64,000 nucleotides of DNA from Pectobacterium wasabiae CFBP 3304. GTDB taxonomy: Bacteria; Pseudomonadota; Gammaproteobacteria; Enterobacterales; Enterobacteriaceae. The notes beneath the pieces were generated by a model that was not told the DNA's origin, did no database searches, and worked only from the letters and a program-made list of their open reading frames with translations. A program made the position numbers and the translations under genes. Of the stretch, positions 33,480 through 46,762 are shown one piece after another (within the stretch, counting starts at the first letter, position 1; every line of letters begins with the position of its first letter). The stretch lies in contig NZ_CP015750.1 of assembly GCF_001742185.1 (NCBI RefSeq), forward strand, positions 2,480,001-2,544,000. Reading direction: 5' to 3'.

Positions 33480-35315
33480 TTAATCATCCAGGAAGCTACG
33501 CAGTACTTCAGAACGGCTTGGATGGCGCAGTTTACGCAGCGCTTTCGCTTCGATCTGACGAATACGCTCACGCGTAACGTCAAACTGTTTACCGACTTCT
33601 TCCAGAGTATGATCGGTGTTCATATCGATACCGAAACGCATACGCAGGACTTTCGCTTCACGCGCAGTCAGGCCAGCTAGCACGTCGTGTGTTGCTGAAC
33701 GCAGGCTTTCCGACGTGGCGGAATCCAGCGGCAGCTCCAACGTCGTATCTTCGATGAAATCGCCCAAGTGTGAATCTTCATCATCACCAATTGGGGTTTC
33801 CATTGAAATCGGCTCTTTCGCGATTTTCAGCACTTTACGGATCTTGTCTTCCGGCATCAGCATACGTTCAGCCAGTTCTTCCGGCGTCGGCTCGCGACCC
33901 ATTTCCTGCAACATCTGACGAGAGATACGGTTCAGCTTGTTGATCGTCTCAATCATGTGTACCGGAATACGGATGGTACGCGCCTGATCGGCGATAGAAC
34001 GGGTAATCGCCTGACGAATCCACCAAGTCGCATAGGTCGAGAATTTGTAACCGCGGCGATATTCGAACTTATCTACCGCTTTCATCAGGCCGATGTTGCC
34101 TTCCTGAATCAGGTCGAGGAACTGCAAACCACGGTTGGTGTATTTCTTCGCGATAGAAATAACCAGACGCAGGTTGGCTTCCACCATTTCTTTCTTGGCA
34201 CGACGTGCTTTTGCTTCACCAATCGACATACGGCGGTTGATGTCTTTAACTTGCTCGATCGTCAGACCGGTTTCTTCTTCGATCTGTTGCAGTTTCTGTA
34301 GGCTGCGGGTGACGTCTTCTTCAACATCATTCAGCTTTTCAGACCAGGGTTTGCCCATTGCTACCGCTGCGGCAAACCAACTGTTGTTGGTTTCATTGCC
34401 AGTGAACATGGTGACGAAGTTTTTCTTCGGCATTTTGCATTGTTCAACGCACAATTTGATGATCAAACGCTCCTGAGTACGAACGCGATCCATCATGGAA
34501 CGCATGCTGTTAACCAGGAAATCAAACTGTTTCGGCACCAGACGGAACTGCTTGAAGACTTCAGACAGGTTCAGAATTTCCTGTGCGGCCAACGCATGAC
34601 TACGACCGTGGGCTTTGATCACCTGACGGGTCGTTTCATATTGCTCACGCAGTTCAGTGAACTTCTCACGTGCCAGCTCAGGATCGATGCTATTGTCGTC
34701 TTCTTCCTCGTCTTCGTCTTCTTCCTCGTCATCATCGCTTATTTCTTCGCTCGAAAGCTCGGAACCAACGTGAGTCGCGGTAGGGGCAATGTCTTCTTCC
34801 GCATTAGGATCGACGAAACCGATGATCAGATCGGACAGGCGGCTTTCGCCCGCTTCGACGCGATCGTATTGTTCCAGCAGGTAGGTAATGGCTTCAGGAT
34901 ACTCGGCGACAGAGCACTGAACCTGGTTGATACCGTCTTCAATACGCTTGGCGATATCGATCTCGCCTTCACGCGTCAACAGCTCAACCGTACCCATTTC
35001 ACGCATGTACATGCGAACCGGATCGGTAGTACGACCAATTTCCGATTCAACACTGGATAGAACCTGCGCAGCAGCCTCTGCCGCATCTTCATCGGCATCA
35101 TTGGTGTTTTCGGCCAGCAGCAGATCGTCTGCATCAGGCGCTTCTTCCATCACCTGGATGCCCATGTCGTTAATCATCTGGATGATATCTTCGATCTGAT
35201 CCGAGTCGATGATATCTTCCGGCAGATGGTCATTGACCTCAGCATAGGTCAGGTAGCCTTGCTCCTTACCACGGGTGACAAGCAGTTTCAGCTGTGACTG
35301 CGGGTTTTGCTCCAT
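33480..35315 (-). CDS. rpoD: RNA polymerase sigma-70 factor
   Basis: The 611-residue primary sigma factor (E. coli 613) has region 1.1 ([24 protein letters not shown]), the acidic non-conserved region ([19 protein letters not shown]), region 2 ([20 protein letters not shown]...[13 protein letters not shown]), region 3 and region 4 with [20 protein letters not shown]. It directs RNA polymerase to housekeeping promoters. It is the last gene of the rpsU-dnaG-rpoD macromolecular-synthesis operon, about 150 bp after dnaG, as in E. coli. The frame is intact. Confidence 0.98.
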   Translation of the reverse strand: MEQNPQSQLKLLVTRGKEQGYLTYAEVNDHLPEDIIDSDQIEDIIQMINDMGIQVMEEAPDADDLLLAENTNDADEDAAEAAAQVLSSVESEIGRTTDPVRMYMREMGTVELLTREGEIDIAKRIEDGINQVQCSVAEYPEAITYLLEQYDRVEAGESRLSDLIIGFVDPNAEEDIAPTATHVGSELSSEEISDDDEEEDEDEEEDDNSIDPELAREKFTELREQYETTRQVIKAHGRSHALAAQEILNLSEVFKQFRLVPKQFDFLVNSMRSMMDRVRTQERLIIKLCVEQCKMPKKNFVTMFTGNETNNSWFAAAVAMGKPWSEKLNDVEEDVTRSLQKLQQIEEETGLTIEQVKDINRRMSIGEAKARRAKKEMVEANLRLVISIAKKYTNRGLQFLDLIQEGNIGLMKAVDKFEYRRGYKFSTYATWWIRQAITRSIADQARTIRIPVHMIETINKLNRISRQMLQEMGREPTPEELAERMLMPEDKIRKVLKIAKEPISMETPIGDDEDSHLGDFIEDTTLELPLDSATSESLRSATHDVLAGLTAREAKVLRMRFGIDMNTDHTLEEVGKQFDVTRERIRQIEAKALRKLRHPSRSEVLRSFLDD

Positions 35316-35469
35316 AAGACGGTATCCACACTTCAGAGTATTTGGGTTGGTGTCGGTCAGCGTAGTTCGCTAACAATAGCATTAGGGGTATTTTTATTAT
35401 CGCCGCAGCCCCTGTAGCGGCTCTTTGCAGGGCTCAACCCTGCTATTTATCGGCAATTAAGCCTCTGTA

Positions 35470-37224
35470 TCAGTGTTTTCTGGTCAACGCCAGTTGCAAC
35501 GACCAAAGCTCTTTTTTTTCTTTGGCGTTGAGCCCGTGTGTTCTGTCACGAGCTATCAATGTTTCTTGTCGCTGTTTCAATAGCTGATCGTAGAGCTCTG
35601 CCAGACTGATTCTGAACTTCTCGTCGAGCTCTTCCTCTACGATCATATGGTTCCACGAAGCCATGGTTTCAAGCTGCTTCCGGTATTTGCTGTCGCGATA
35701 TTTTTCCAACAGCAGACCCATATTCATTCCTGGGCTGGCGTTGCAGGTTTTCACCAAGTCCTGAAACAGCGATAAACCCGCCACTTTGTCTTCTTCAATA
35801 CCTTCCAGTGCGAGGTCAGGAACCTCTGCCGCCAGTCTCGGGTTTTGTACTAAAAGCCCTACAAGTATACGCATAGTTGTGACTTTTAGTTGCGGCGGCT
35901 GGTAGGATTGAGCCTGCTCAGCCACTTTGGGTAGCAGTCTGTCTAACTGGCTGTCGTCTAAAATACCTAGCTTGTTGCCGAGCTGCTGGCGTAAATACAG
36001 CCGCAACGTCTCTCCCGGCACCTGGCCTATCAGCGGCAGTACCAGCGTGCTGAGCTTGGTTCGGCCGTCAGGCGAACTCATATCCACCTGCTGTTGCAAC
36101 GTCTCAAACAGGAACTGCGACAGCGGCAGAGCGTGTTCCATGCGCTGCTCAAATACTGCTTTGCCTTCTTTACGTACCAGCGTGTCGGGGTCTTCACCGT
36201 CCGGCAGGAACATAAAGCGTAGCTGACGACCATCGTTCAAATAGGGTAGCGCAGTTTCCAGCGCGCGCCATGCCGCTTCGCGTCCGGCACGGTCTCCGTC
36301 GTAACAACACACCACCAGGTCTGTAGCACGAAATAGTAACTGAATGTGATCGGCGGTCGTGGAAGTCCCCAACGAGGCCACCGCATAATCAATACCAAAC
36401 TGCGCCAGCGCCACTACATCCATGTAGCCCTCAACAACCAAGAGTCGTTTGAGTTCAGTATGGTTTTGCTGCGCTTCATACAGGCCGTACAGTTGGCGAC
36501 CTTTATGAAAAATCTCTGTTTCCGGCGAGTTAAGATACTTTGGTGTACCGTCGCCTAATACGCGTCCGCCAAAGGCAATCACTCGACCCCGTTTGTCGCG
36601 GATAGGAAACATCACACGCTCACGGAAGCGATCATACGTTCGGCCTTGATCGTTAGTCACCAGCATGCCGGCATCGTTCAATGTGCTGCGATCGTCATTA
36701 TTTCGGCCAAAGCGTTTTAAAACGTTATCCCAGCCGGGCGGGGCGAAGCCAATCGCAAAATGGCTGATGACGTCTGCGCTTAAACCGCGCTGTTGCAGAT
36801 ACTGTAACGCTGGCGTACCCACCGACTGAGTGAGCGCTTGCTGATAAAACCCGCTGAGCTGACCCATCAATTCGTACAGGCTTTGCCGCTGGTGGCGCTC
36901 TAACTGGGTTGGGCCTGTGCCCGTTTCATAAGGCACTTCGAGGCCATATTGCGTGGCAAGTTCTTCAATGGTTTCAACGAATTCGAGACGATCGTAATTC
37001 ATCAAAAAGTCAATGGCGTTGCCGTGCGCGCCACAGCCAAAACAGTGATAGAACTGTTTGTCACCGTTTACGGTGAATGAGGGGGTTTTTTCGTGATGGA
37101 ACGGACAACACGCATGGTAGTTCTTGCCCTGCTTTTTCAGTTTGACGCGCGCGTCAATGAGATCGACGATGTCGGTGCGAGCCAGCAGGTCATTAATAAA
37201 TACGCGTGGGATTCGTCCAGCCAT
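35470..37224 (-). CDS. dnaG: DNA primase
   Basis: The 584-residue primase has the N-terminal zinc ribbon (CPFHHEKTPSF, then FYHCFGCGAHGNAI), the toprim core (LLVVEGYMDVVAL; CCYDGDRAGREAAWRAL) and the C-terminal DnaB-binding helical domain. It makes RNA primers at the replication fork. It lies between rpsU and rpoD. E. coli carries extra rpoD promoters inside dnaG, which may hold here but were not identified. Confidence 0.98.
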   Translation of the reverse strand: MAGRIPRVFINDLLARTDIVDLIDARVKLKKQGKNYHACCPFHHEKTPSFTVNGDKQFYHCFGCGAHGNAIDFLMNYDRLEFVETIEELATQYGLEVPYETGTGPTQLERHQRQSLYELMGQLSGFYQQALTQSVGTPALQYLQQRGLSADVISHFAIGFAPPGWDNVLKRFGRNNDDRSTLNDAGMLVTNDQGRTYDRFRERVMFPIRDKRGRVIAFGGRVLGDGTPKYLNSPETEIFHKGRQLYGLYEAQQNHTELKRLLVVEGYMDVVALAQFGIDYAVASLGTSTTADHIQLLFRATDLVVCCYDGDRAGREAAWRALETALPYLNDGRQLRFMFLPDGEDPDTLVRKEGKAVFEQRMEHALPLSQFLFETLQQQVDMSSPDGRTKLSTLVLPLIGQVPGETLRLYLRQQLGNKLGILDDSQLDRLLPKVAEQAQSYQPPQLKVTTMRILVGLLVQNPRLAAEVPDLALEGIEEDKVAGLSLFQDLVKTCNASPGMNMGLLLEKYRDSKYRKQLETMASWNHMIVEEELDEKFRISLAELYDQLLKQRQETLIARDRTHGLNAKEKKELWSLQLALTRKH

Positions 37225-37377
37225 AAGCCCCTGGTGTATACCTTATGTAACGTAGTCACATTGGATATAGCTTATAAACGACAACAAGCCGCGCTCCCTT
37301 TCGGAAAGCACGGCCTTCGTATGCAACTGCTAAGTCTGCGGATTAATCACGCGTAGGAGGGAGAACCCTCCTGAAAA

Positions 37378-37605
<228 letters not shown>

Positions 37606-37820
37606 TCAATAAATTCGGTTTGCCGCTGGCCTTGTGCCAGCCTTTTCAAAATGGTGCGGAATTCTACTGCAAACGTGACGCCTTTGTAAAGCATTGCGGT
37701 GATCATAAAACGCGCAACCGAGGCCAGCACAGAAATCAGGCCGCTTATGGTAGACTATCCACAGTTTGAAGCAAGCTGCATTTACCGCGTGCTTGTATCG
37801 TCATCAAGGTAGGAACAGTA

Positions 37821-38834
37821 ATGCGTGTATTGGGTATCGAAACATCCTGTGATGAAACTGGCGTGGCCATTTATGACACAGTAACCGGTTTGCTCGCTAA
37901 TCAATTATACAGCCAGGTCAAATTGCATGCTGACTACGGTGGCGTAGTGCCTGAGCTTGCCTCACGTGACCACGTGCGTAAAACGGTGCCGTTGATTCAG
38001 GCTGCGCTGTGTGAAGCTGGGTTACAGGCAGGTGACATCGATGGTGTGGCTTATACCGCTGGGCCTGGTTTAGTTGGCGCGTTATTGGTGGGCGCGACTG
38101 TCGGTCGTGCTTTGGCGTTTGCCTGGGGGGTGCCAGCGATACCTGTGCACCACATGGAAGGGCATTTGTTGGCACCAATGCTGGAAGATAATCCGCCAGC
38201 GTTTCCCTTCGTTGCGCTGCTGGTTTCTGGTGGCCACACGCAGCTCATCAGCGTGACGGGCATTGGTGAATACCGTTTGCTGGGTGAGTCGGTTGACGAT
38301 GCGGCGGGTGAAGCATTTGATAAAACCGCCAAGTTACTGGGTTTGGATTATCCAGGTGGCCCAATGTTGTCGAAAATGGCGCAGGCAGGTGATCCTCATC
38401 GCTTTACATTTCCACGCCCGATGACCGATCGGCCGGGGCTGGATTTCAGTTTCTCTGGGCTAAAAACGTTTGCTGCTAATACGATTCGTAGTAATGGCAA
38501 TGACGATCAAACGCGCGCCGACATTGCACGTTCATTTGAAGACGCTGTCGTGGATACGCTGGCTATCAAGTGTCGTCGTGCGCTGGATGAAACAGGTTTT
38601 AAACGACTGGTCATGGCAGGGGGCGTGAGCGCCAACCGGACGTTGCGCCAGCGTTTAGGTGAGGTGATGGCAAAACGCGGTGGTGAAGTATTTTATGCGC
38701 GCCCCGAATTCTGCACGGATAACGGCGCGATGATTGCCTACGCGGGCAGCGTTCGTCTGGTTCATGGTGCGAGCCAGACGCTTGGTGTATCTGTTCGACC
38801 ACGCTGGCCATTGGCTGAATTGCCCGCAGTGTAA
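37821..38834 (+). CDS. tsaD: tRNA N6-threonylcarbamoyladenosine synthase subunit
   Basis: The 337-residue protein has the ASKHA fold with [15 protein letters not shown], the metal motif [11 protein letters not shown] (His111-type region) and [13 protein letters not shown] near the end. With TsaB and TsaE it transfers the threonylcarbamoyl group to A37 of ANN-decoding tRNAs. It is divergent from rpsU, as in E. coli. E. coli TsaD is also 337 residues. Confidence 0.97.
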   Translation: MRVLGIETSCDETGVAIYDTVTGLLANQLYSQVKLHADYGGVVPELASRDHVRKTVPLIQAALCEAGLQAGDIDGVAYTAGPGLVGALLVGATVGRALAFAWGVPAIPVHHMEGHLLAPMLEDNPPAFPFVALLVSGGHTQLISVTGIGEYRLLGESVDDAAGEAFDKTAKLLGLDYPGGPMLSKMAQAGDPHRFTFPRPMTDRPGLDFSFSGLKTFAANTIRSNGNDDQTRADIARSFEDAVVDTLAIKCRRALDETGFKRLVMAGGVSANRTLRQRLGEVMAKRGGEVFYARPEFCTDNGAMIAYAGSVRLVHGASQTLGVSVRPRWPLAELPAV

Positions 38835-38903
38835 GCATTCGAGTGATCATCGCTACGTGTAGCAGATTCTACACGTAGCAAAAAGCGGCAGCGGACGAGC
38901 TAA

Positions 38904-39392
<489 letters not shown>

Positions 39393-39423
39393 TTATGGTT
39401 AATCTTCTTATTATGCAGTTGTG

Positions 39424-39458
39424 TGAATTTTTATGCAATTAAATTGCGTATAATTCCA
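39424..39458. promoter_or_regulatory. Two adjoining ARG-box-like sites upstream of argR
   Basis: TGAATTTTTATGCA (39424-39437) fits the ARG-box half pattern TGAAT-N4/5-AT..CA, and ATTGCGTATAATTCCA (39443-39458) is a second imperfect copy. A short gap separates them, as in ArgR-regulated promoters. They lie in the 469-bp argR-mdh gap; nothing else was seen there except the mdh ribosome-binding site (AAGGAG). Confidence 0.6.
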
Positions 39459-39801
39459 GTCTATTTCCCCAGATATGCGCTAGCTGCTGTTTTCAAAAAA
39501 ATTCAGTCTCTCGGCAGTCCGAAAAATGCGCCCTGCGTCACATAAAAGTAAATCAAATGTTATCAGAATGATGTTGTTTGGACGTCGTTGATCGGTGTAA
39601 TGTAGCGCACTGGTTAAACGCACGTGAATTAACACCACGTTATAGCTCAATAGCTTATTAACTTTACTTACCTTTCGAACGAATGGCTGTTTTTGATTTA
39701 TTATTAGAGACATAGCGTATTTTTATCTCTCATGTTATTTGCAGAAAGATAAGTAAACTGATTTTACCTTTATTTTTTATATTCTGTTTATAACCAAATG
39801 A

Positions 39802-40782
<981 letters not shown>

Positions 40783-40812
40783 TCATTGCGATTGTTAATA
40801 ATACGCAGAATA

Positions 40813-40848
40813 AAAAGCCGGAGATCGACATCTCCGGCTTTTCTTTTT
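40813..40848. terminator. Terminator after mdh, bidirectional
   Basis: AAAAGCCGGAGAT pairs with ATCTCCGGCTTTT around a CGAC loop, followed by CTTTTTT. It lies between mdh and the converging sfsB-like gene, whose stop overlaps its end. Confidence 0.9.
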
Positions 40849-41111
40849 TAATCGGGGCGGATGAGTTTTTTTCTGTCGATAAGCTCATTGGTTTCTGGAT
40901 TGTAATATCGGCTGGGCCAAATCTCTGATGGGTGAATACTCAGCGCATCGGCGATAAGCCATTCCCCCTTGGGCCAAGGTCGTGAGAGCGCGTTAGCTAA
41001 CGTAGATGAGCTTAATCCGGCTGCTCGCGATACTGCCGCCAGCGTTGTATTTTTCTTGCGCAGTGCAGCAATGATATCAGCGGGATGCCAGTCTTGTTTC
41101 CTTAAAATCAT
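40848..41111 (-). CDS. sfsB: Ner/Nlp-type DNA-binding regulator
   Basis: The 87-residue protein has the Mu Ner-like helix-turn-helix: DWHPADIIAALRKKNTTLAAVSRAAGLSSSTLANALSRPWPKGE, then LSIHPSEIWPSRY. This matches SfsB/Nlp in E. coli, where it also lies near ispB. SfsB affects sugar-fermentation genes, but its normal role is poorly known. It converges on mdh. Confidence 0.85.
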   Translation of the reverse strand: MILRKQDWHPADIIAALRKKNTTLAAVSRAAGLSSSTLANALSRPWPKGEWLIADALSIHPSEIWPSRYYNPETNELIDRKKLIRPD

Positions 41112-41299
41112 AATCCTTCCCTTATTTGCTATAAGACGACTGTAGATTAGTGGTATAAATAACGGATGTTAGTTATATGCCGAGCTAACATGACATTATT
41201 ATTTGGAAATAATATAGCATTAATTTTCCTTAAAATTCTCAATATATTTCCAAAATAAACGCGTTTTTGTTAGGGATGGCACTATCAGGATGAAAGGCA

Positions 41300-41686
41300 A
41301 TGAAAAAAGAGTGGTTTGCTACCAGCGAATTGGTTGGAGTCGGCGGCCTTCCGAAATCAAGACAAGGATTGAATAAGCGCGCCCGTGAGGATGGATGGGA
41401 GAAACGCCGCCGCAAAGGCGTCCAGGGACGGGGAGTGGAGTATTCAATTCACAGCTTGCCGGAGACGGTAAAACAATCCCTATTACTCGACATCGAGCCT
41501 TCCGCCTACTCGGCGAGACAGCCTGCGGCATTAGCCGTATGGATGCAGATCTATCAGCAACTATCTGAAAAAGAAAGAGATGAGCTAATCGCTTATATTC
41601 TACGGGTCGGGGTGTCTACTACGCTGAGCCAGTTGGGTATTACTCCTTCAGGTGGGGACGTTGCCTCATCAATGGAGATTGGCTGA
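41300..41686 (+). CDS. Mu-type HTH DNA-binding protein, paralogue 1
   Basis: The 128-residue protein begins KEWFATSELVGVGGLPKSRQG, then a basic block KRAREDGWEKRRRKGVQGRG. This is the HTH Mu-type domain of MuA transposase and the Mu c repressor. The C-terminal half (LAVWMQIYQQLSEKERDELI) is helical, with no catalytic domain. It is therefore a stand-alone regulator and not a transposase. A near-copy lies 248 bp downstream at 41935. The promoter region is AT-rich (41112-41299). Confidence 0.75.
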   Translation: MKKEWFATSELVGVGGLPKSRQGLNKRAREDGWEKRRRKGVQGRGVEYSIHSLPETVKQSLLLDIEPSAYSARQPAALAVWMQIYQQLSEKERDELIAYILRVGVSTTLSQLGITPSGGDVASSMEIG

Positions 41687-41934
41687 TTTGCCACTGATAC
41701 GTGCTCTGGTCGTTAATCTTAGCGATAGAGAGGAACCTGTATTGTCTTTTGCTTTGTAGCCGTGTTCTGGCTGCGATGTTTGGGCATCGCGCTGGATTTA
41801 ATCATTTCTTCTATTACTTAGATGTGTCGGTAACGCGTAAAAGTTAGCGGTTTAGGTAATTATAGTCTACTATATGGAAACTTTTGGGCGAGTTGACGTA
41901 ATGCCTGTTCAAAACAAACAAGGGAGTGACGAAT

Positions 41935-42309
41935 ATGGACAAAGAATGGTTTGCAACAAGTGAGCTGGTTGGCGTAGGTGGGTTGCCTAAGTCACCGCAG
42001 GGACTGAACAAACGGGCGCGAGACGACGGTTGGGAAAAGCGCAGGCGTAAAGGCGTTCAAGGGCGTGGCGTCGAATACTCTATTCGTAGTTTGCCGAATG
42101 AAGTCAGGAATTCTTTGCTAGTGAAAGAGAATCCGCCAGCAGAGTATTATCGCATTGATAACGAACCGACCCTGTTGTCATCATGGGTGCATATTTTCCA
42201 TCAGCTATCCGTTGATGAGCGTGCCCAACTGATTAATTTCATCTTGCGTGAAGGAACAATAGCGATGTTGTCTCGGTTGGATGATGTCACCATCGATCAG
42301 ACTGCCTAG
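41935..42309 (+). CDS. Mu-type HTH DNA-binding protein, paralogue 2
   Basis: I take ATG 41935 (AGGGAG 8 bp upstream) over GTG 41926. The first about 55 residues are nearly the same as paralogue 1 (KEWFATSELVGVGG, KRARDDGWEKRRRKGVQGRG), while the C-terminal half has drifted (SWVHIFHQLSVDERAQLINF). This indicates tandem duplication with selection for DNA binding. The target and role are unknown. It converges on ispB. Confidence 0.75.
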   Translation: MDKEWFATSELVGVGGLPKSPQGLNKRARDDGWEKRRRKGVQGRGVEYSIRSLPNEVRNSLLVKENPPAEYYRIDNEPTLLSSWVHIFHQLSVDERAQLINFILREGTIAMLSRLDDVTIDQTA

Positions 42310-42388
42310 TCTGTCGAACGAGTAGCGCTGCAAGGCAGCGCTACTTAGGTTGAATAAACGTGCTTGCCAGATAAAATCGTACACCACG

Positions 42389-43372
42389 TTAGAAATCGCG
42401 CTGTACGGCTAAGTGGGCGAGGCCTTCAAGTGCCATACGGTACGGCGTTTCCGGTAAAAGTTGTAGTGCGCTGATCGCCTTATCCGCCTCTTCTTCGGCG
42501 CGTTGGCGCGTATAATCAAGCGAACCGCATTGCTGCATCGCGGCAAGAACCGGTTCCAGCAGGTGACGTCCATTTCCTTCTTCAATCGCATTGCGAATCA
42601 GCGTGCTCTGTTCCGCATTGCCATGACGCATGGCGTGCAGCAATGGTAGCGTTGGTTTACCTTCATTAAGGTCATCGCCCGTGTTTTTGCCCAGCGTTTT
42701 ACCGTCTGCGCTGTAGTCCAGCAGATCGTCAATTAACTGGAATGCGGTGCCTAGGTAGCGACCATAGTCCTGAAGCGCTTTTTCTTGCTCTGGCGTCGCA
42801 CCGGCAAGGATAGAGGATGACTGCGCTGCCGCTTCAAATAAACGCGCCGTTTTGCTGTAAATGACGCGCATATAGCTTTCTTCCGTGATATCAGGGTCGT
42901 TGCAATTCATTAACTGCAAGACTTCACCTTCAGCAATCACGTTTACCGCTTCTGACATCAGAGCCAGCACGCGTAATGATTCAAGGCTGGTCATCATCTG
43001 GAAGGCACGGGTATAGATGAAATCTCCAACCAGCACGCTCGCCGCGTTGCCAAAGGCCGCATTCGCTGTCGCTTTACCTCGGCGCATGTCGGATTCGTCT
43101 ACCACATCATCATGCAGCAGCGTTGCTGTATGGATAAATTCGATCAGGGCGGCGACAGTGACATGCTTATCCCCGTCATAGGCCAGGGCTCTGGCTGCAA
43201 GCACAGCAATCATCGGGCGTATCCGTTTTCCGCCACCGCTGATTATGTAATGCCCAAGTTGGTTGATCAAAACGACGTCGGAATTCAGTTGTTCAAGAAT
43301 GACTTTGTTAACAGCAGCCATATCCTGTGTAGTTAGTTTTGTAATTTGTTCTAGATTCATGGTTTGTGCCAA
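42389..43372 (-). CDS. ispB: Octaprenyl diphosphate synthase
   Basis: The 327-residue prenyltransferase has both aspartate-rich motifs: LLHDDVVDESDMRRG and LIDDLLDYSADG. E. coli IspB is 323 residues. It makes the C40 side chain of ubiquinone and menaquinone. It is divergent from rplU-rpmA, the same as in E. coli. The frame is intact. Confidence 0.96.
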   Translation of the reverse strand: MAQTMNLEQITKLTTQDMAAVNKVILEQLNSDVVLINQLGHYIISGGGKRIRPMIAVLAARALAYDGDKHVTVAALIEFIHTATLLHDDVVDESDMRRGKATANAAFGNAASVLVGDFIYTRAFQMMTSLESLRVLALMSEAVNVIAEGEVLQLMNCNDPDITEESYMRVIYSKTARLFEAAAQSSSILAGATPEQEKALQDYGRYLGTAFQLIDDLLDYSADGKTLGKNTGDDLNEGKPTLPLLHAMRHGNAEQSTLIRNAIEEGNGRHLLEPVLAAMQQCGSLDYTRQRAEEEADKAISALQLLPETPYRMALEGLAHLAVQRDF

Positions 43373-43580
43373 CGTATGTCTTCAACACTGCCGTAAGATT
43401 GCTGTTGCATATCGGCAAGACGGAACTTATTAGGCCGATTGTACTTGAAAAATGAGAGAGATAAACGGCAGTTCATACGTTGTATTCTTTTTCTTCACAT
43501 CCGTTGATTATGCACTTGTCATCCTCAGTATTTTTGCGTAGAATTCGCGCCCTATTATGAATATTTATAGCGCGCTCTGA

Positions 43581-43928
<348 letters not shown>

Positions 43929-43946
43929 GATTAGGAGAGCGGACAA

Positions 43947-44204
43947 ATGGCACACAAGAAAGCTGGCGGTTCAACCCGTAACGGTCGTGATTCTAACGCA
44001 CAACGTCTGGGCGTAAAACGTTTTGGCGGCGAAAGTGTACTGGCTGGCAACATCATCGTTCGTCAACGTGGTACCAAATTCCACGCAGGAACTAACGTCG
44101 GTTGCGGCAAAGATCATACTCTGTTTGCTTTGACTGATGGTAAAGTTCAGTTTGAAGTTAAAGGCCCGAAAAACCGTAAATTTATCAGCATCGTTGCTGA
44201 ATAA
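43947..44204 (+). CDS. rpmA: 50S ribosomal protein L27
   Basis: The 85-residue protein ([20 protein letters not shown]) matches E. coli L27, whose N-terminal tail reaches the peptidyl-transferase centre. It is coupled to rplU and followed by a strong terminator at 44232. Confidence 0.98.
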   Translation: MAHKKAGGSTRNGRDSNAQRLGVKRFGGESVLAGNIIVRQRGTKFHAGTNVGCGKDHTLFALTDGKVQFEVKGPKNRKFISIVAE

Positions 44205-44231
44205 TTTTTCGCGTTAGGTCTTACGGATTTG

Positions 44232-44259
44232 AGCCCCGCAATTCTTTGCGGGGCTTTTT
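44232..44259 (+). terminator. Terminator after rpmA
   Basis: AGCCCCGCAA pairs with TTGCGGGGCT, followed by TTTT. It lies 28 bp past the rpmA stop and may let only part of the transcripts reach yhbE and obgE. Confidence 0.85.
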
Positions 44260-44293
44260 ACATTCTGATTCTGAGTAAACCACCTGGATAAGT

Positions 44294-45256
44294 ATGAATA
44301 CTAAACAGCAGACAGGTATCGGTCTTTGTCTGGCGCTTACCACGGCTGTTTGTTGGGGGGCGTTGCCGATAGCCATGAAACAGGTTCTGGTGGTTATGGA
44401 ACCTTATACAATTGTTTGGTATCGCTTTCTTATCGCATCGATTGGGCTCGGCATTATTCTGTCATCCCGTAAGAAATTACCGCCAATACGGGTTTTCCGT
44501 CATCGACGTTGGTGGGTTTTGCTGCTGATTGCGACGGCGGGGCTGTTAGGCAATTTTGTTTTCTTTAGCTCGTCCCTACAATATCTGAGCCCGACGGCGT
44601 CTCAGGTTATTGGGCAACTTTCCCCGGTTGGAATGATGTTCGCCAGCGTACTTATCCTAAAAGAAAAGATGCGTGGTACGCAGATCATTGGGGCGATCAT
44701 GCTGATCTGTGGCTTGCTCCTGTTCTTTAATACCAGCCTGATTGAGATTTTTACCCGGTTAACGGATTACACGCTGGGCGTACTGTTGGGTGTTTGCGCC
44801 TCGGCAGTATGGGTATCCTATGGTGTGGCGCAGAAAGTCCTGTTACGGCGTCTGACATCACAGCAGATTCTGTTTCTGCTGTATGTTCTGTGTGTTGTCT
44901 TTATCACGCCTTTTGCTAAGCCTGATGTTATTTTTCAGCTTAGTGGGTGGCAGCTTATCTGCCTGCTATTCTGCGGTGCGAATACATTAATTGGATATGG
45001 TGCGCTTGCGGAGGCGATGGCACGTTGGCAGGCATCGCAGGTTAGTGCGGTCATTACGTTAACGCCGCTGTTTACGCTGCTGTTTTCCGATCTGCTGGCG
45101 TTAGGGTGGCCGACTTTCTTTGTGGTACCCGTACTGAATTGGGTTGGCTATGTAGGAGCCTTTGTTGTGGTGGCTGGCGCTATGTTTTCCGCTATCGGGC
45201 ATCGCTTCCTCCCTGGAAAAAAAGAGCCTATGCCATCGTTGATGGCGAAAAAATAG
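44294..45256 (+). CDS. yhbE: EamA/DMT-family transporter
   Basis: The 320-residue protein has ten hydrophobic segments in two EamA repeats (LCLALTTAVCWGALPIAMKQ; LGVLLGVCASAVWVSYGVA). Length and position between rpmA and obgE match E. coli YhbE. It is an inner-membrane exporter of the drug/metabolite superfamily with unknown substrate. Confidence 0.88.
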   Translation: MNTKQQTGIGLCLALTTAVCWGALPIAMKQVLVVMEPYTIVWYRFLIASIGLGIILSSRKKLPPIRVFRHRRWWVLLLIATAGLLGNFVFFSSSLQYLSPTASQVIGQLSPVGMMFASVLILKEKMRGTQIIGAIMLICGLLLFFNTSLIEIFTRLTDYTLGVLLGVCASAVWVSYGVAQKVLLRRLTSQQILFLLYVLCVVFITPFAKPDVIFQLSGWQLICLLFCGANTLIGYGALAEAMARWQASQVSAVITLTPLFTLLFSDLLALGWPTFFVVPVLNWVGYVGAFVVVAGAMFSAIGHRFLPGKKEPMPSLMAKK

Positions 45257-45483
45257 ATTAAGAAAGGCGTATTGTGGTAGGCCACTGGTATTTTTTGACA
45301 GTCTGTATGCGCTGTTTATTTTTAATACAGATGAAATTATTGGAGCAGGCAGGTACAATCCTGCTCCTTTGCTGGAATGCGTTCTGGTGCGTCAGTTTTT
45401 TAATGGTGAGTAGAAATATACTACCTGCCGTAAAATCAAAAAGTTACGCCAAAGAGAACCAATAACAAGCCTAAAACACGTAG

Positions 45484-46689
<1,206 letters not shown>

Positions 46690-46762
46690 TGCGTTCTTCT
46701 GCTAGTCAATCCTCGCTTATCGCGGCTTTATCCTATCAGGGTAAGGCCGCGTTGTTATTATT

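Noticed and set aside
33500..35200. Several plus-strand frames opposite rpoD
   Set aside because: They are antisense shadows of a fully conserved rpoD.
45274..45465. 63-codon frame between yhbE and obgE
   Set aside because: It has a poor translation start and no motif; its position is probably just the obgE leader.
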